DNA of 64,000 nucleotides, from assembly GCA_963759295.1 (NCBI GenBank), contig CAVWYT010000004.1, positions 1 to 64,000 on the forward strand, read 5' to 3'. A model generated the notes under the pieces. That model saw only the letters and a program-made list of their open reading frames with translations, had not been told where the DNA came from and did no database searches. Shown piece by piece: positions 8,271-16,032 of the stretch (within the stretch, counting starts at the first letter, position 1; every line of letters starts with the position of its first letter). The stretch comes from WHSW01 sp963759295. Its GTDB lineage: Bacteria; Actinomycetota; Thermoleophilia; Solirubrobacterales; 70-9. The position numbers and the translations under genes are program-made.

Positions 8271-8884
8271 GCGCGGCCGTCGCCGCTCGCCCGGCGCGCG
8301 GCCGCGGCCGTCCCGCATCCGACGCGCCGGAGCGGATCATCGAGGCGGCCTATGAGGTGCTGAAGCGTGACGGCTACGCCGGGCTGTCGCTGGCCAAGGT
8401 CGCCTCCGCCTCGGGTCAGAACAAGGCGCTGATCTCCTACCACTTCGGCTCCAAGCAGGGATTGGTTGCCGCGGTCGCGCGGCGGGTGTCGGAGACGATC
8501 ACCGCTCACGTGCTCGGCGGTCTCGGAGAGCCGCGCACCCCGGGCGAGCTCGTTCAGGCGCTGGCCGACGGGCTCTGGGGGGCGATGGACCGCGACGAGG
8601 GGCTGCAGCGCGTCTACTTCGACCTCGTCTCCCAGGCGGTGGTCGAGCCGCCGGCGGCGGAGATCATGCGGGAGACGAAGGAGGGCTATCGCGCGATCCT
8701 GCGTGAGCTGCTGCGCGGCCTGCCCGAGGGTCCGGACCCGCGGGAGCTCGACGGCGTGGTCGTCTTCCTGCTCGCCGGCCTCGAGGGGCTCGCGCTGGAG
8801 CGCCTCGAGCGCGGCGAGAGCGACGAGCTGCGCCGCGCACGGCGGCTGTTCGTCGACGCGGCCGCGGCGGTCGTCGGGGCCTGA
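8267..8884 (+). CDS. TetR-family transcriptional regulator
   Basis: The 205-residue product has a basic N-terminus (ARGRGRPASDAPERIIEAAY), a helix-turn-helix in GYAGLSLAKVASASGQNKAL with the typical ISYHFGSKQGLVAAV that ends TetR DNA-binding domains, and a helical ligand-binding domain. TTG at 8267 overlaps the diiron gene's TGA by TTGA, so the two are translationally coupled. Its likely target is the palindrome at 7279-7292. The inducer is unknown; a lipid or other substrate of the diiron protein is a reasonable guess. Confidence 0.88.
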   Translation: MSAAVAARPARGRGRPASDAPERIIEAAYEVLKRDGYAGLSLAKVASASGQNKALISYHFGSKQGLVAAVARRVSETITAHVLGGLGEPRTPGELVQALADGLWGAMDRDEGLQRVYFDLVSQAVVEPPAAEIMRETKEGYRAILRELLRGLPEGPDPRELDGVVVFLLAGLEGLALERLERGESDELRRARRLFVDAAAAVVGA

Positions 8885-8930
8885 GCGGATCGGTTAGGTT
8901 CTCGACGCCAACCCGAGCCGAGGAGAGTCC

Positions 8931-9317
8931 GTGGACGTTAGCGCCCTTAAGAACACGCCCTTGTTCGCCGACGTTCCCGACGACGCGCTCTCGAAGGTGG
9001 CCACCTTTGCAACCCTCGAGTCGGTCGCCGACGGCAAGACGATCATCCGCGAGGGCGGCTACTCGAACGACTTCTACATCATCGAAGACGGCACGGTGAA
9101 GGTCGAGCGTGAGGGCGAGCAGCTCGCGGAGCTCGGGCCGGGCGACGTGTTCGGGGAGCAGGGCCTGCTCGAGAAGCAGGCTCGCTCGGCCACCGTCGTC
9201 GCCACCTCGCCGGTGCGGCTGATCAGGATCGAGCACTGGGAGCTCGCCCGGATGCGCCAGGCGATGCCCGAGGTGGTCGAGCAGCTGCGGCGCAAGGTCG
9301 AGGAGCGCGCGAGCTAG
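8931..9317 (+). CDS. Cyclic-nucleotide-binding-domain protein
   Basis: The 128-residue protein is a single CAP-type cNMP-binding beta barrel: MDVSALKNTPLFADVPDDAL, the GGYSNDFYIIEDGTVKVERE strands, and the phosphate-binding cassette GDVFGEQGLLEKQARSATVV (FGE..LL...RSA), ending in a helix. There is no DNA-binding or kinase domain attached, so it would have to act through a partner. GTG start with AGGAGAG about 5 nt upstream; TAGGTT at 8895-8900 may be its -10. Stand-alone cNMP domains of this size are common in Actinobacteria and mostly of unknown role. Confidence 0.85.
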   Translation: MDVSALKNTPLFADVPDDALSKVATFATLESVADGKTIIREGGYSNDFYIIEDGTVKVEREGEQLAELGPGDVFGEQGLLEKQARSATVVATSPVRLIRIEHWELARMRQAMPEVVEQLRRKVEERAS

Positions 9318-9355
9318 CGGAGCCTCCGGACGCGGGATAGACTGCCGCGACATAG

Positions 9356-9512
9356 ACGGCCGGTGGTCAAGGGAAGTCCGGTGAGACGCCGGCGCGGTCC
9401 CGCCACTGTGACCGGGCAAGACGGCGTCGCATGACGCGAGTCGGCCACTGAAGCCGCCCCAGCGGCCTCGGGAAGGCGTGACGCCGAGCCCGGAAGCCAG
9501 GAGACCTGTCCC
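9356..9512 (+). promoter_or_regulatory. Cobalamin riboswitch
   Basis: The segment holds the conserved core of the AdoCbl riboswitch: GGGAAGTCCGGTGAGACGCC, GCGGTCCCGCCACTGTGACC, a GGGAAGGCG element and the B12 box region GGAAGCCAGGAGACCTGTC at about 9491-9509. Order and spacing match the class. It sits 43 nt before the ATG of the first gene, which leaves room for sequestration of the ribosome-binding region, so control of translation is more likely than a terminator (none seen). By family rule cobalamin binding should turn the downstream operon off. A TAGACT hexamer at 9338-9343 may be the promoter -10. Confidence 0.93.
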
Positions 9513-9554
9513 CGGCCAGCCGATCACGTCCCTCGAGGAAAGGGTGGCTGTGCG

Positions 9555-10568
9555 ATGACCAGGAGGACCCCGTTCGCGCTCGCCGCGCTCGCCGCGCTGT
9601 GTGCGCTTCCGGTGCTCGCGCCCGCCGATGCGGGCGCGTCGACCGTCCGCGCGAAGCTTCGCGTCCTGACCCCCGACCGCGTCCTGGACCCGGGCACGAC
9701 CTACATCGTCGACGACTCGATCACCGTCCCGACCACGCCCGAAGCAGACTGCTTCGGACCCCCCGGCGGCTCGGGAGCCGCGTTTCACTATGACGAGCCG
9801 ACGGCGCTCAGCCTGCTGGCGACAGCCGCCCGCACGAGCCGCGCCGTGCGCCCGCTCCAGCTCACGGATCAGTTCGGGTTCGGGCTCGGGATCTGCGGGA
9901 TCGGCGGCGCGCAGGCCAGTTCCGGAAAGACGTTCTGGTATCTGAAGGCGAACCACGCCGAGAGCTCGGTGGGCGCCGACCAGCTCGTCGTCCGCGACGA
10001 AGACGAGGTGCTGTTCTACCTCGCGCCCGACGCCTATCCGAACCCGAATCCCGCCGAGCTCGAGCTGATCGCGCCGGCGCGCGCGAAGGCCGGGACCAGC
10101 TTCCAGGCCCGGGTGCTCGAGCATTCCTGCACCACCGACCAGACGACGTTCGAGACCACGTGTGAGGCGCGACCCGCCGAGGGCGCGACCGTGACCGGGG
10201 CGAGCGCGCCCACCGGCGCCGACGGCATCGCGCAGGTTGGGGCGGGCGGAGCGGGCAAGCTCAGGCTCACCGCCGTCCGCGGCAGCGAGATCCGCTCCGA
10301 GACGCTCGCGGTCTGCGTCGCCGACGAGCTCGCCGAGTGTCCCGCGGCGCGCGGCGAGCGGCTCGTCGGCAGCCCGAAGGGCGACCGGATCAAGGGCAGC
10401 CGCGGCGACGACTGGATTCGCTCCCGCGGCGGCGACGACAGGATCGACCTGCGACGCGGCGGGACCGATCGCCTCGACTGCGGACCCGGCGAGGACGCGG
10501 TGCTCCTCGACCGCGCCGACGGCAGCGACCGTTTGGCGCGTGATTGCGAGCGGGTGCGAAGGCGATGA
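9555..10568 (+). CDS. Exported DUF4430 (transcobalamin C-domain-like) protein with RTX-like tail
   Basis: The 337-residue product has a signal peptide (MTRRTPFALAALAALCALPV, cleavage near residue 25). Residues about 80-160 fit DUF4430, the fold of the C-terminal cobalamin-binding domain of transcobalamin and intrinsic factor: LSLLATAARTSRAV, FGFGLGICGIGG, KTFWYLKANHAESSVGADQL and DEDEVLFYLAP. A beta domain follows (about 165-255). The C-terminus (about 270-330) has imperfect calcium-binding-like repeats: GSPKGDRIKGSRGDDWI, RGGDDRIDLRRGG, DRLDCGPGEDAVLLDRADGS. It is the first gene after the cobalamin riboswitch and its TGA overlaps the next ATG. Likely role: extracellular capture or presentation of cobalamin; direct binding is inferred from fold and context. 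Confidence 0.75.
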   Translation: MTRRTPFALAALAALCALPVLAPADAGASTVRAKLRVLTPDRVLDPGTTYIVDDSITVPTTPEADCFGPPGGSGAAFHYDEPTALSLLATAARTSRAVRPLQLTDQFGFGLGICGIGGAQASSGKTFWYLKANHAESSVGADQLVVRDEDEVLFYLAPDAYPNPNPAELELIAPARAKAGTSFQARVLEHSCTTDQTTFETTCEARPAEGATVTGASAPTGADGIAQVGAGGAGKLRLTAVRGSEIRSETLAVCVADELAECPAARGERLVGSPKGDRIKGSRGDDWIRSRGGDDRIDLRRGGTDRLDCGPGEDAVLLDRADGSDRLARDCERVRRR

Positions 10569-11515
10569 CCGGTGGCCGCGGTGCGGCGGTCGGGGCGGTG
10601 CTATCGCTGGCCGCCGCGACCGCCGGCTGCGGCTTCGGCCCGGGTGAGTCGAGCTCCGGCGAGGCGACCCTGACCGTGACCCACGACTACGGCGGCGAGG
10701 TCGTGCTCGAGGCGAGCGAGCGCGACCCGTCGGAATCGGAGACCGTGATCAGGTTCCTGGACCGCGAGGCCGAGATCACCAGCCGTTACGGCGGCGGGTT
10801 CGTGCAGTCGATCGACGGCGTCTCGGGGACGATCACCGCCGGGCGCTCTCGTGACTGGTTCTTCTTCGTCAACGGGATCGAGTCGCCTCGCGGCGCCGCC
10901 GACGCGCCGGTGCGGGGCGGCGACCGGGTCTGGTGGGACTATCGCGACTGGACCGACGCGATGCGCGCCCCCGCGGTCGTCGGCTCGTGGCCGGAGCCGT
11001 TCGCTCAGGTCTCGACCGGCGCCGACCGGATGCCGGTGCGGATCGAGTGCCTCGCCCCGCGAAAGGTCTGTTCGGAGAGCGCCGAGCGGCTCGCCGAGGA
11101 GGGCGTCGACGCCGGCGTCGAGGGGCCTCGTGAGGCGCGGCGCGCCGTCGACCCCGCGCTGCGGCTGATGGTCGGGCCCTGGGCCCGAATCCGCTTCGAT
11201 CGCGACGCCGCGCTGCTCGAGTCCGAGCCCGCGACGAGCGGTGTGTTCGCGCGCTTCGCGCGCGACGGTGATGGGTGGCGGCTGACGGCCCTCGACGAAC
11301 GTGCCGAGCCGGTCGAGTCATTCGCGGCCGGCGCCGGCCTGGTGGCGGCGGTGCGATCCGGCTCCGATCCGCCGACCTGGGTGGTGACCGGCACCGATCG
11401 AAGCGGCGTCGCTGAGGCCGTGACCCTGCTCGCCGGCGAGTCCCTCGCCAATCGCTACGCGGTGATCGGGGTCGGAGGCCGCGAAATCGCGGTGCCGGAG
11501 GTGGACGCGCCGTGA
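10565..11515 (+). CDS. DUF4430 lipoprotein, putative cobalamin-binding
   Basis: The 316-residue product is a lipoprotein: signal MTGGRGAAVGAVLSLAAATA with lipobox cysteine 22 (ATAGC). Residues about 35-130 fit DUF4430, with SETVIRFLDREAEI, YGGGFVQSIDGV and the diagnostic DWFFFVNGIESPRGAADAPV then GGDRVWWDYRDWTD. Aromatic residues (FFF, WW, DYRDW) resemble the strands that contact the corrin ring in the transcobalamin beta domain. The remaining 180 residues form a second, unrecognised domain with VVGSWPEPFAQVSTG and a C-terminal TWVVTGTDRSGVAEAVTLLA. ATG overlaps the preceding stop and its own TGA overlaps the GTG of the T-component gene, so it belongs to the transporter operon. It probably passes substrate to the S-component at the membrane face. 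Confidence 0.75.
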   Translation: MTGGRGAAVGAVLSLAAATAGCGFGPGESSSGEATLTVTHDYGGEVVLEASERDPSESETVIRFLDREAEITSRYGGGFVQSIDGVSGTITAGRSRDWFFFVNGIESPRGAADAPVRGGDRVWWDYRDWTDAMRAPAVVGSWPEPFAQVSTGADRMPVRIECLAPRKVCSESAERLAEEGVDAGVEGPREARRAVDPALRLMVGPWARIRFDRDAALLESEPATSGVFARFARDGDGWRLTALDERAEPVESFAAGAGLVAAVRSGSDPPTWVVTGTDRSGVAEAVTLLAGESLANRYAVIGVGGREIAVPEVDAP

Positions 11516-12399
11516 TCGGGCGCTCGCCGCTGGCCTACGCCGCCGGGCGCGGCGCGCTGTCCGAGGCGAGTGCCGCCTCGGCCTCGATCTATCTCGGCTC
11601 GCTCGCGGTGATCGCCTTCGCTTACTCGAACCCGATCGTGCTCGCCGGCGCGGGGCTGGCCGTGACCGTCGCCGCCCTCGGCGCCGGCGCCGGTCGCGCG
11701 CTCGCGGCTGCGGCTCGGTGGGGGGTCGTCCTCGGGGTCTTCGTGGTCGCGGTCAACGGGCTCAGCTCGCAGCGCGGCGACACGATCCTCGCCCGGCTCG
11801 GCGAGCTGCCGCTGCTCGGCCGCGTCGACGTCAGCGCCGAGGCGCTCGCCGAGGGCGCCGTACTGGCGCTGCGGATCGTCGTCGTCCTCGGCGCCTTCGC
11901 CGTCCACTCGGCTTGCGTCGATCCCGACCGGATGCTGCGCCTGCTGCGCCCGCTGGCTCGCCGGTCGGCCCTGACCGCGACCCTGATCACCCGGCTGGTG
12001 CCGCTCGCCGCGGCCGATCACGCCCGCCTGCGCGAGGCCGCCGCGCTGCGCGGCCCCGCCGCCGCCGCGGTCGGGCGCGCGGCGTTGATCAGGCGGCTGG
12101 TCGCCGGGTCGCTGGACCGCGCCGTCGACGTCGCGGCGGCACTAGAGCTGCGCGGCTACGCGCGCGGCGCCCGCGCTCGCGGCGGGTCGCGACGCGCGTC
12201 GCGGCATTCCTGGCGGTTCGCGCTCGCCGGGATCGCGATCCTGGCGCTCGGGTTCGCGGCGCGAGCCGCGGGCGCCGGCGCGTTCGAGGCCTACCCGGCG
12301 ATCTCGCTGGGGACGGGCGCCGCGACCCTCGCGCTCGGCGCGATGCTCCCGCTGATCACCGCGCTGCCCTTTCTCGGCACCCGGGGACGCAATGGGTGA
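11512..12399 (+). CDS. ECF transporter T component (CbiQ/EcfT-like)
   Basis: The 295-residue product is an integral membrane protein with hydrophobic stretches near residues 20-60, 65-85, 115-135, 225-245 and 265-285. The coupling region carries the two short basic motifs of EcfT/CbiQ proteins: LRPLARRSALTATLITRLVP and, later, AAALELRGYARGAR, the second close to the AlaArgGly signature that contacts the ATPases. EcfT couples ATP hydrolysis to toppling of the substrate-binding S-component. GTG at 11512 overlaps the previous TGA; the gene overlaps the ATPase gene by 8 bases. The riboswitch upstream points to cobalamin as substrate. Confidence 0.85.
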   Translation: MIGRSPLAYAAGRGALSEASAASASIYLGSLAVIAFAYSNPIVLAGAGLAVTVAALGAGAGRALAAAARWGVVLGVFVVAVNGLSSQRGDTILARLGELPLLGRVDVSAEALAEGAVLALRIVVVLGAFAVHSACVDPDRMLRLLRPLARRSALTATLITRLVPLAAADHARLREAAALRGPAAAAVGRAALIRRLVAGSLDRAVDVAAALELRGYARGARARGGSRRASRHSWRFALAGIAILALGFAARAAGAGAFEAYPAISLGTGAATLALGAMLPLITALPFLGTRGRNG

Positions 12400-14053
12400 C
12401 GCGCTCGCCCGGCTCGCCGGGTTCGGCTACCGCTATCCGGATGCGCCCCGGCCGGCGCTGCGCGGGATCGACCTCGAGCTCGTCGAGGGGGAGTTCGTCG
12501 TTCTCGCCGGTCGCTCGGGATCGGGCAAGTCGACCCTGTTGCGGGCGCTCTGCGGGCTCGTCCCGCACTATCACGGCGGCGAGGCGTCCGGCGAGCTCGA
12601 GGTCTGCGGGCTCGACGTGCGCGAGAACGGACCCGCCGAGCTCGGGGGCTCGGTCGGCCTGGTCGGCCAGGACCCGGAGACGCAGGTGGTCTCGGCGACG
12701 GTCCGCGGCGAGCTCGAGCTGCCGCTCGAGCTGCGCGGCGAGCCCGCGGCGGCCCGGGCGCGCGCGCTCGAGGAGGTCTCGCTGGCGCTCGCGATCCCCC
12801 ATCTGATCGACCGACCAACCGACGCGCTCTCCGGCGGCGAGCTGCAACGGGTCGCGCTCGCCGCCGCGCTCGTGCTGCGGCCGCGGCTGGTGTTGCTCGA
12901 CGAGCCCACCTCGCAGCTAGACCCGGTCGCCGGCGACGAGTTGATCGGCCTGCTGCGGCGCCTGAACGAGGAGTGGGGAATGGCGGTCGTGCTCGCCGAG
13001 CACCGGCTCGAGCGCTGCCTCGCCGCCGCCGACCGCGTGCTCGCCGTCGCCGACGGCGCACTCGCCTTCGACGGGTTGCCGGACCTCTACTGCGAGTGGG
13101 CCGTCGGGACCGATCGCGAGCTCGCGCCGCCGGGGGCGCGGCTGTTCGAGCTCGCCGACATGCGGCCGCTGCCCGTTTCCGCCAAGCAGGCGCGGGCGAC
13201 GCTCCGCGACCGCGGGATCGTGACCGGCGCGCCGGTCTCCAGGTCGACGCCGCCGGTCGAGCCCGGACGGCGCCCGCAGAGCGGCAGCCGCCGCGATCGC
13301 CGCGCGGTGGCCCTCGCGGCGCGCGACCTGTGGGTGGAGCTCGATTCGGGGGCCGAGCTCCGGGCGGCGCTGAGCGGGCTCGAGCTGTCCGTCGCACCGG
13401 GGGAACGGGTGGCGCTGATGGGTCGCAACGGGGCCGGGAAGAGCACGATGTTGCGCGCCGCGGCCGGTCTCGTGGAACCGGTTCGTGGCTCGATCTCGAC
13501 CCCGTCGGGCTGCGCGCTGCTGCCACAGAGCCCGAGCGACATGCTCGTGCGCGAGCGGGTCGGGGAGGAGCTTCCCGGCGAGGCAGGGCGGCGGGCGCTC
13601 GCCGAGGTCGGGCTCGACTGGGCGCTCGACAGCGACCCGCGCGACCTCTCCGGCGGCGAGCGCCAGCGGCTCGCGCTCGCGCTCGTGTCCGCCGGGCGGG
13701 ACCGGGAGCGTCCCGGCCTCGTCTGTCTCGACGAGCCGACCCGGGGCATGGACGCGGCTCGAAAGCGCGAGCTGGCGCGGTGGCTCGCCGGGCTTGCGCG
13801 CGCGGGCTCGGCGATCCTCGTCGCCACCCACGACGTCGAGTTCGCGGCCCGGGTCGCCGCCCGGGTCGTCTTGCTGGGTGACGGCGAGCTGATCGCCGAC
13901 GGCGCCGCGGACGAGATCCTCTCCGGCGGCTGGTACTTCGCGACGGAGGTGGCGCGGATCCTCGGCGGAGATGGAGCGATCACCGCGGAGGCCGGCGCGG
14001 TCGAGCTTCGCGCGGCGATCGCGTCCGACGTCGAGGAGGTGGCCCGCAGGTGA
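12392..14053 (+). CDS. ECF transporter ATPase, two ABC domains fused
   Basis: The 553-residue protein holds two complete ABC ATPase domains. Domain 1: Walker A GRSGSGKSTLL (about 47-57), Q loop GLVGQDPETQ, signature LSGGELQRVALAAAL, Walker B LVLLDEPTSQLDP. Domain 2: Walker A GRNGAGKSTML (about 346-356), signature LSGGERQRLALALV, Walker B LVCLDEPTRGMDA and switch histidine in ATHDVEFAARV. A linker rich in arginine and proline joins them near 285-305. The fusion replaces the usual EcfA/EcfA' pair and fixes a 1:1 arrangement. The Q-loop glutamine of domain 2 (LLPQSPSD) is kept, so both sites look active. ATG overlaps the T-component end and TGA overlaps the S-component GTG. Confidence 0.93.
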   Translation: MGDALARLAGFGYRYPDAPRPALRGIDLELVEGEFVVLAGRSGSGKSTLLRALCGLVPHYHGGEASGELEVCGLDVRENGPAELGGSVGLVGQDPETQVVSATVRGELELPLELRGEPAAARARALEEVSLALAIPHLIDRPTDALSGGELQRVALAAALVLRPRLVLLDEPTSQLDPVAGDELIGLLRRLNEEWGMAVVLAEHRLERCLAAADRVLAVADGALAFDGLPDLYCEWAVGTDRELAPPGARLFELADMRPLPVSAKQARATLRDRGIVTGAPVSRSTPPVEPGRRPQSGSRRDRRAVALAARDLWVELDSGAELRAALSGLELSVAPGERVALMGRNGAGKSTMLRAAAGLVEPVRGSISTPSGCALLPQSPSDMLVRERVGEELPGEAGRRALAEVGLDWALDSDPRDLSGGERQRLALALVSAGRDRERPGLVCLDEPTRGMDAARKRELARWLAGLARAGSAILVATHDVEFAARVAARVVLLGDGELIADGAADEILSGGWYFATEVARILGGDGAITAEAGAVELRAAIASDVEEVARR

Positions 14054-15996
14054 GCTGGCAGCTGATCACGCTCGGCGGCCTCGCGGCCGTGCTCGTCGGC
14101 GGCTTCGCGTGGTACGAGCGCTCGCGCCCGAGCGCCCGGGTCGTCGCGCTGGTGGCGGCGCTGGCGGCGCTGGCGGTGGCCGGGCGGCTCGCCCTGGCGC
14201 CGATCCCGAACCTGGTTGCGACCACGGACATCGCCCTGCTCACCGGCTACGCGCTCGGCGCCGCGCCGGGGTTCGCGGTCGGCGCACTCGCCGCGCCGAT
14301 CTCGAATATCTGGCTCGGCCAGGGGCCGTGGACGGCGTGGGAGATGGCCGGCTGGGGACTCGTCGGGCTTGGCGGGGCGTGGCTGGCGCTCGTCACCCGA
14401 CGGCGCCTCGGCCGGGTTGGCCTGGCGACCGCCTGTGGGCTTGCGGGTTTCGCGTACGGGGCGCTGCTGGATCTCTCGACGATGGTCAGCTACGGCGGCG
14501 AGCAGTCGCTCGATCGCTACCTGGCGCTGTCGGCCCGCGGGATCCCATTCAACGTCGTCCATGCGGCCGGCAACTTCGCAATCGCGCTCGCGGCCGGGCC
14601 GGCGCTCGTGCGGATGATCTCCCGCTACCGGACGCGGCTCGCCTTCAGCTGGAAACCGGCCGCGGCAACACCGCTCGCATTGCTCGCGCTGGCCGCGGCA
14701 GCGGCGATCGTCCCAGCCGACTCGGACGCGGGGCCGGTCGCGAAGTCGGCGGTGGCGAAGGCGCGCGGCTGGCTCGCCGGCGCCCAGAACTCCGACGGCG
14801 GCTTCGGCGCCACGCTGGAGTACCCCTCGAGCCCGGCGATGACCGGCTGGGTGATGCTCGGGTTGGAGGCGACCGGGCGCAACCCGCTCGATCTGCGCCG
14901 CGGCGGCGACACCCCGGTGTCCTACCTGCGCTCGCAGGTCGGGCGGCTGCGCTCGCACGGCGACCTCGAGCGAACGATTCTCGCCCTGTCGGGCGCCGGC
15001 CTCGATCCTCGGCGCTTCGCCGGCCAGGACCTGGTGGCCGAGCTGCGCTCGCGCCGCGGGCGCGATGGCTCGGTGGACGGCCAGGTCAACCTGACCGCCT
15101 TCTACGTGCTCGCGATGCGCGCCGCGGGCTCCGATCCCGGCTCGCTCGCGCGCTCGGGGCGCTGGCTGCGGCGCGCCCAGGCCGCCGACGGCGGCTGGGG
15201 CGTCCAACCCGGGGCCCCGAGCGAGGCCGACTCGACCGGCGCCGCGCTCCAGGGGCTGGCCGCAGCCGGCTCGGGGGGACGAACCAGCGCCCGAGGGGTC
15301 CGCTTCCTGCACCGCTCGCAGACGCGCGGCGGAGGCTTCGCCCTGGCCACGAGCGGCGTCGTCAACACGCAGTCGACGGCCTGGGCGGTGCAGGGGATGG
15401 TCGCCGCTGGCGGCGGGGGCCGATCGGTGCGAGAGGCGATCGACTACCTCGGCCGCCTGCGCGCCGGCGACGGCCACTTTCGGTACTCGGCCTCCTCAGA
15501 CCAGACCCCGGTCTGGGTCACCGCGCAGGCCCTGCTCGCGGTGAAGCGCGAGCCGCTGCCGCTCGCGCCGGCGCCGCGCCGGCAGCGTCGCTCGGGTTCG
15601 GTGGGCGGCCGCGAGCGGGCGGCGGCGAGCGGCTCGGGATCGGGTGCCGGCGGCGGGCAATCGTCGCCGGGCGTCGCCGCGGCCTCGTCGGGCGCCGGCG
15701 CGCCGGCGGCGGGGGAGAGCGCAGGCTCGGCCCCCGCCCCGGACGGTGGCTCGCGGGCGGCCGGCTCCGCGACCGCCGCCGGCGATCCGGGCGCCCCGGG
15801 ATCGCCGGAGGCGGCCGGCGGCGCTTCGTCGGCGGGCCCGGTCGAGGTCGAGCCGGGGGCCGAATCACCGGTGACCGTGGCGGCGCCGGCGTCGGCCGCC
15901 ACCGAGCACGATCCCGGGCCGCCGCTGTGGGCGATCGCCGGCGCCACCGCGCTCGCCGCGGCGCTCGCCGGCGCGGTCGCCCGCTACAGGCGATGA
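14050..15996 (+). CDS. ECF S-component fused to extracellular alpha/alpha-barrel (squalene-cyclase/transcobalamin-like) repeats
   Basis: This 648-residue protein combines three parts. Residues 1-200: about six membrane segments of an ECF substrate-specificity component (LLTGYALGAAPGFAVGALAA, PWTAWEMAGWGLVGLG, YGALLDLSTMVSYGG). After a further hydrophobic segment (about 210-225), residues about 230-500 hold prenyltransferase/squalene-oxidase-type repeats with the QxxDGGxG pattern: GWLAGAQNSDGGFG, WLRRAQAADGGWG, FLHRSQTRGGGF, YLGRLRAGDGHF. Such repeats build an alpha6/alpha6 barrel, the fold of the N-terminal domain of transcobalamin and intrinsic factor. Residues 505-615 are a Gly/Ala/Ser/Pro linker; residues 624-645 form a C-terminal membrane anchor ending VARYRR. 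It is the last gene of the cobalamin operon. Specificity is inferred from the riboswitch and DUF4430 neighbours. Confidence 0.8.
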   Translation: MSWQLITLGGLAAVLVGGFAWYERSRPSARVVALVAALAALAVAGRLALAPIPNLVATTDIALLTGYALGAAPGFAVGALAAPISNIWLGQGPWTAWEMAGWGLVGLGGAWLALVTRRRLGRVGLATACGLAGFAYGALLDLSTMVSYGGEQSLDRYLALSARGIPFNVVHAAGNFAIALAAGPALVRMISRYRTRLAFSWKPAAATPLALLALAAAAAIVPADSDAGPVAKSAVAKARGWLAGAQNSDGGFGATLEYPSSPAMTGWVMLGLEATGRNPLDLRRGGDTPVSYLRSQVGRLRSHGDLERTILALSGAGLDPRRFAGQDLVAELRSRRGRDGSVDGQVNLTAFYVLAMRAAGSDPGSLARSGRWLRRAQAADGGWGVQPGAPSEADSTGAALQGLAAAGSGGRTSARGVRFLHRSQTRGGGFALATSGVVNTQSTAWAVQGMVAAGGGGRSVREAIDYLGRLRAGDGHFRYSASSDQTPVWVTAQALLAVKREPLPLAPAPRRQRRSGSVGGRERAAASGSGSGAGGGQSSPGVAAASSGAGAPAAGESAGSAPAPDGGSRAAGSATAAGDPGAPGSPEAAGGASSAGPVEVEPGAESPVTVAAPASAATEHDPGPPLWAIAGATALAAALAGAVARYRR

Positions 15997-16019
15997 GCGA
16001 CCAGGGACGGCTTGGCTTG

Positions 16020-16025
16020 TAGCGT
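16020..16025 (+). promoter_or_regulatory. -10 hexamer TAGCGT of the nitroreductase gene
   Basis: TAGCGT ends 7 nt before the ATG at 16033, the distance expected if transcription starts on the start codon. No ribosome-binding sequence is present, which agrees with a leaderless message. Confidence 0.45.
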
Positions 16026-16032
16026 GTCGCCG

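Noticed and set aside
13087..15477. 796-residue open frame on the minus strand
   Set aside because: It runs antisense through the second ABC domain and the S-component, both with clear motifs on the plus strand. High GC content removes stop codons from the opposite strand.
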